A stretch of 35,227 nucleotides of DNA from UBA9926 sp913052075. GTDB lineage: Bacteria; Pseudomonadota; Gammaproteobacteria; Pseudomonadales; Azotimanducaceae. Where the stretch lies: contig CAJXDD010000006.1 in NCBI GenBank assembly GCA_913052075.1, forward strand, positions 1 through 35,227. Reading direction: 5' to 3'. Made by a program: the position numbers and the translations under genes. How positions within the stretch are numbered: the stretch's first letter is position 1; each line of letters begins with the position of its first letter. Below the pieces are notes generated by a model. That model was given only the letters and a program-made list of their open reading frames with translations, was not told the origin of the DNA and made no database searches. Below are positions 32,844-35,227 of this stretch, one piece after another.

Positions 32844-33461
32844 CTACTTCGGATGCACAGACTGCGCTGCGCAGTGATCGATCAATCCGGAGACATGATG
32901 TTCTATATCTATCAGCAGTTCATCAACCCGTCTTGAGAGGAATCGATGCATAACGAGCGCTGGAATCGCGACACCCAGACCCGCGGCCGTTGTCACGAGC
33001 GCTTCAGATATGCCGCCAGCGAGCAGCGAGGCCTCTCCCAACCCTGCTGCCTGAATCGCGCTAAATACTTTAATCATCCCAATGACTGTACCAAGAAGGC
33101 CTAGTAGTGGCGTGATCGCCGCCATCGATCCTAGCGTGGATAAGTAACGCTCAAGCTCGTGAGCTATCTGCTTAACCTCGACAAACAGCAGGTCCTGCAT
33201 GACTGACTTGCCGCCGTGCCTAACCTGTAGGACTTGAGCACTTAGGCGCTCAAGCGGAGACCGCTCAAGCAGCTCATCGAGCCATTCATCGGTAACGTCC
33301 CCAAGGTCGATTCTCCGATGTATTGCAGCTAATCGGGACTGGGGATTCACCTCTTGGGAGCGCAAACTCCACAGTCGCTCCAAAGTGATGCCTGCCGCCA
33401 CGATGGAGCAAAGCACGATAGGAATCATTAATCCCCCACCCGCCATTAGGTATTCGATCAT
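32844..33461 (-). CDS. exbB: ExbB/TolQ/MotA-family proton channel protein
   Basis: A 205-residue membrane protein with three predicted helices (near residues 5-27, 103-130 and 140-165). The conserved signature LGTVIGMIKVFSAIQAAG and TTAAGLGVAIPALV are typical of ExbB/TolQ. It is shorter than TolQ (about 230 residues) and is the first gene of the LPS cluster. The upstream 197-bp spacer has TTCATG, 18 bases and TATGAT on the minus strand as a weak promoter candidate. Confidence 0.92.
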   Translation of the reverse strand: MIEYLMAGGGLMIPIVLCSIVAAGITLERLWSLRSQEVNPQSRLAAIHRRIDLGDVTDEWLDELLERSPLERLSAQVLQVRHGGKSVMQDLLFVEVKQIAHELERYLSTLGSMAAITPLLGLLGTVIGMIKVFSAIQAAGLGEASLLAGGISEALVTTAAGLGVAIPALVMHRFLSRRVDELLIDIEHHVSGLIDHCAAQSVHPK

Positions 33462-33658
33462 TACCGTGTTACCGCCCTATCTTTCGTTCGGTTGTTTGGT
33501 CAGCACTCCTGACTTGAATCATACCTCCATCGGTGAGTTTACATGAACAGTTCAGTCCAAGCGGCCATCCCAGAGTACAAGCGCTCAGAACAACGCAAGG
33601 ACCACTGACAGGCGCGATTCTCAACCAGAACCAAATTCAACAACCCCTTTATCGAGCC

Positions 33659-34894
33659 CTAACGGGATTGGCGGACCAACCCCTCGTCGTGTAGGCGGCC
33701 AATTTCTACCGAAGATAGCCCTAGAACCTCAGCGAGGATTTGATCAGTGTGCTCGCCAAGTTTGGGGGCCTTAAGCGATTTCAAGTTTTCGCTCAGGCCA
33801 AACCGAATGGGGCTTGAAGGAGTCAAATAGGTGCCGGTTGCGGGATGAGTAACACGCTCAAACAGCGGATTGTCTAGCGAGCAATCCGAATCTTCGCTGA
33901 GTAATTGACGAAAAGACTGATAGGGGCCGAAGCACACGTCAGCCTTAGTGAGGAGCTCAGCGACTTGATAATATGGCCGAGCTTCGAACCATGGAGCGAG
34001 AGCGCTGGCTATCTCGTGACGAGCGGTAAACCTTGCGCCCTCCTCAGAAAGGTCGAGGTTAGTCCTGGTAGCAATACCATCCATTTCGTCAGTGCTATCC
34101 GTAACCGTTACCAGTGCGCGCCATTGCTTCGGCGTCAGACCAACGATCATTACGCGCCGACCATCTAAAGTCACAAAGTCTTTGCCAAATGCGCCGTAGA
34201 GGAAATTACCTGCTTTTTGCCGATCTGAATCGTTAATCTCGACTTCTGCCAAATTTCCCAGGTGCCCGACGGTTGCGAGCGCCACATCTTTTAAGGCGAG
34301 CGTCACTAATTGACCCTCACCCGTCCGGGACCGATGCCGCTCTGCCGCTAAGACTGACGTCGCCGCCATTTGTCCAGTAATATTGTCCCACGCAGGAAGT
34401 AGCGCGTTGACTGGTTCAGCATGCCCTTCAGGGCCGGTTGCATCAGCGAATCCGACCGCGCAGTTGACCGTGTAATCGACCGCTGACCCCCCGTTCCGGT
34501 CCCCTGAAATATTGACGTAAATTAGGTCATCGCGCCGCAGCTTTAGCCTCTCGTAGGAGAGCCATCCCGATGCGGGAAAGTTGGTGAGGAACACCCCCTC
34601 ATCTTTGCCTGGTCGTGTAATGAGCTCCGACAAAAGCTCCTGAGCCTCAGGGCGCCTGATGTCAATCTGAATCGATCGTTTGCCTTTGTTTAATCCGTCC
34701 CAAAAAAGACTCGCGCCGTCTTGAGTGACGGGCCATCGCTGATAATCGAGCCCCCCACCAATTGGGTCAAAACGAATGACGTCTGCCCCTAACTGAGCAA
34801 GCGTCATTCCACCCAACGGCGCGGCTACGAAGGCACTACCTTCAACAACACTGAGTCCATTCAAAATACCGTTAGCCTGGCTAGCTTCTGCCAT
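33659..34894 (-). CDS. mct: Class III CoA transferase, 2-methylfumaryl-CoA isomerase-like
   Basis: A 411-residue CaiB/BaiF-type protein. It opens with GLSVVEGSAFVAAPLGGMTLAQLGADV and has GGGLDYQRWPV and LNKGKRSI, VDYTVNCAVGFADATGP, LPAWDNITGQMAA with the expected catalytic Asp near 168, and RTGEGQLVTLALKDVALATVGHLG. From memory these segments match Mct of Chloroflexus, an intramolecular CoA transferase converting mesaconyl-C1-CoA to mesaconyl-C4-CoA, more closely than other family members. ATG 34894 has GGGAGG at five-base spacing. The adjacent hydratase-like gene fits this pathway. A different family-III transferase is still possible. Confidence 0.82.
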   Translation of the reverse strand: MAEASQANGILNGLSVVEGSAFVAAPLGGMTLAQLGADVIRFDPIGGGLDYQRWPVTQDGASLFWDGLNKGKRSIQIDIRRPEAQELLSELITRPGKDEGVFLTNFPASGWLSYERLKLRRDDLIYVNISGDRNGGSAVDYTVNCAVGFADATGPEGHAEPVNALLPAWDNITGQMAATSVLAAERHRSRTGEGQLVTLALKDVALATVGHLGNLAEVEINDSDRQKAGNFLYGAFGKDFVTLDGRRVMIVGLTPKQWRALVTVTDSTDEMDGIATRTNLDLSEEGARFTARHEIASALAPWFEARPYYQVAELLTKADVCFGPYQSFRQLLSEDSDCSLDNPLFERVTHPATGTYLTPSSPIRFGLSENLKSLKAPKLGEHTDQILAEVLGLSSVEIGRLHDEGLVRQSR

Positions 34895-34985
34895 CTAATC
34901 CTCCCAACCCTTATTCAAATGGCCCTCGGTTAAATAGCGGTTAGTCGATTAGCAGCGGTGCAAATAGCTCTCGGATAAGTAGTCG

Positions 34986-35227
34986 TTATCCAGATTTCGC
35001 CGCCGCAAGGTACGCCCACAACTCCCAATCCAGAACCTTCCCTTCTTGAGCGCTATCAGGTGCCTCAGGGCCTCTCACTGCACAGGTTTCAAGCTGAAGA
35101 CGGGCTAAATCTCCGTGACCCAGAGGAACCCTTTCTAGAATCTGCACGCGGCTCTCGAGAATATCCTCCTCAAACACCGGCCCAACATGGTCACACTTTT
35201 CCCACGCCAAAATTGTCACGAGATTTG
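34986..35227 (-). CDS. mch: Mesaconyl-CoA hydratase-like MaoC-fold protein (5' end missing)
   Basis: The frame is open to the window edge, so only the last 79 residues are visible and the GTG at 35219 should not be taken as the start. The fragment includes WEKCDHVGPVFEEDILESRV, ERVPLGHGDLARLQLET and the closing KVLDWELWAYL. This resembles the second hot-dog half of mesaconyl-CoA hydratases, whose tails end in VLDxDYW. With the Mct-like gene it would hydrate mesaconyl-C4-CoA to citramalyl-CoA. The call leans on context because catalytic residues are outside the window. Confidence 0.6.
   Translation of the reverse strand, partial: NLVTILAWEKCDHVGPVFEEDILESRVQILERVPLGHGDLARLQLETCAVRGPEAPDSAQEGKVLDWELWAYLAAAKSG

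Overview
The window looks like chromosome of a marine gammaproteobacterium. The block yceD-rpmF-fabD-fabG-acpP-fabF-mltG-tmk-holB-pilZ, with maf, rluC and rne beside it, is a typical gammaproteobacterial housekeeping arrangement. The LPS genes (msbA, lpxK, kdsB) show a Gram-negative outer membrane. Genes for mesaconyl-CoA chemistry, a UGSC-type selenoprotein and short spacers suggest an OM60/NOR5-like (Halieaceae) or related lineage. That placement is inference. I saw no rRNA, tRNA, IS element, prophage or CRISPR array.

Layout. (1) 1-7079: the tail of a HAD-like gene, then a minus-strand run: MAPEG protein, three-subunit molybdenum hydroxylase (FAD, 2Fe-2S, Mo subunits), a MoaD/ThiS-like protein, aldose 1-epimerase and galactokinase. 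(2) 7080-7672: non-coding, with a short tandem repeat. (3) 7673-11277: a GNAT, a circularly permuted ATP-grasp protein and an alpha-E protein on the plus strand, convergent with Anbu, the ancestral proteasome-like beta subunit. This is a reduced Anbu peptide-ligation/proteolysis locus without its usual transglutaminase-like partner. (4) 11444-19236: the fatty-acid/cell-wall/replication block on the minus strand, read from a good sigma-70-like promoter at 19245-19273. plsX, fabH and pabC are absent from their usual places. (5) 19314-25401: maf and rluC overlap tail to tail, then an 868-bp structured leader and rne, which is convergent with murB. (6) 25519-26289: a short-chain dehydrogenase. (7) 26498-33461, minus strand: exbB-exbD-(msbA::lpxK fusion)-ycaR-kdsB, then a thioredoxin-fold protein overlapping kdsB, then a UGSC selenoprotein with an in-frame UGA and a convincing bacterial SECIS hairpin. 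(8) 33659-35227: a 2-methylfumaryl-CoA isomerase-like CoA transferase and the 3' part of a mesaconyl-CoA hydratase-like gene, as in the second half of the 3-hydroxypropionate bicycle.

How they work together. Region 4 supplies fatty acyl chains, and region 7 turns lipid A precursors into exported Kdo-bearing lipid A. The MsbA-LpxK fusion joins the flippase to the 4'-kinase in one polypeptide. The most notable items are the selenoprotein, which a standard gene caller would split at its UGA, the MsbA-LpxK fusion, the rearranged Anbu locus, the MoaD-like protein ending in Ala-Gly, and the rne leader holding a possible 17-codon reading frame whose ribosome binding site can be sequestered.
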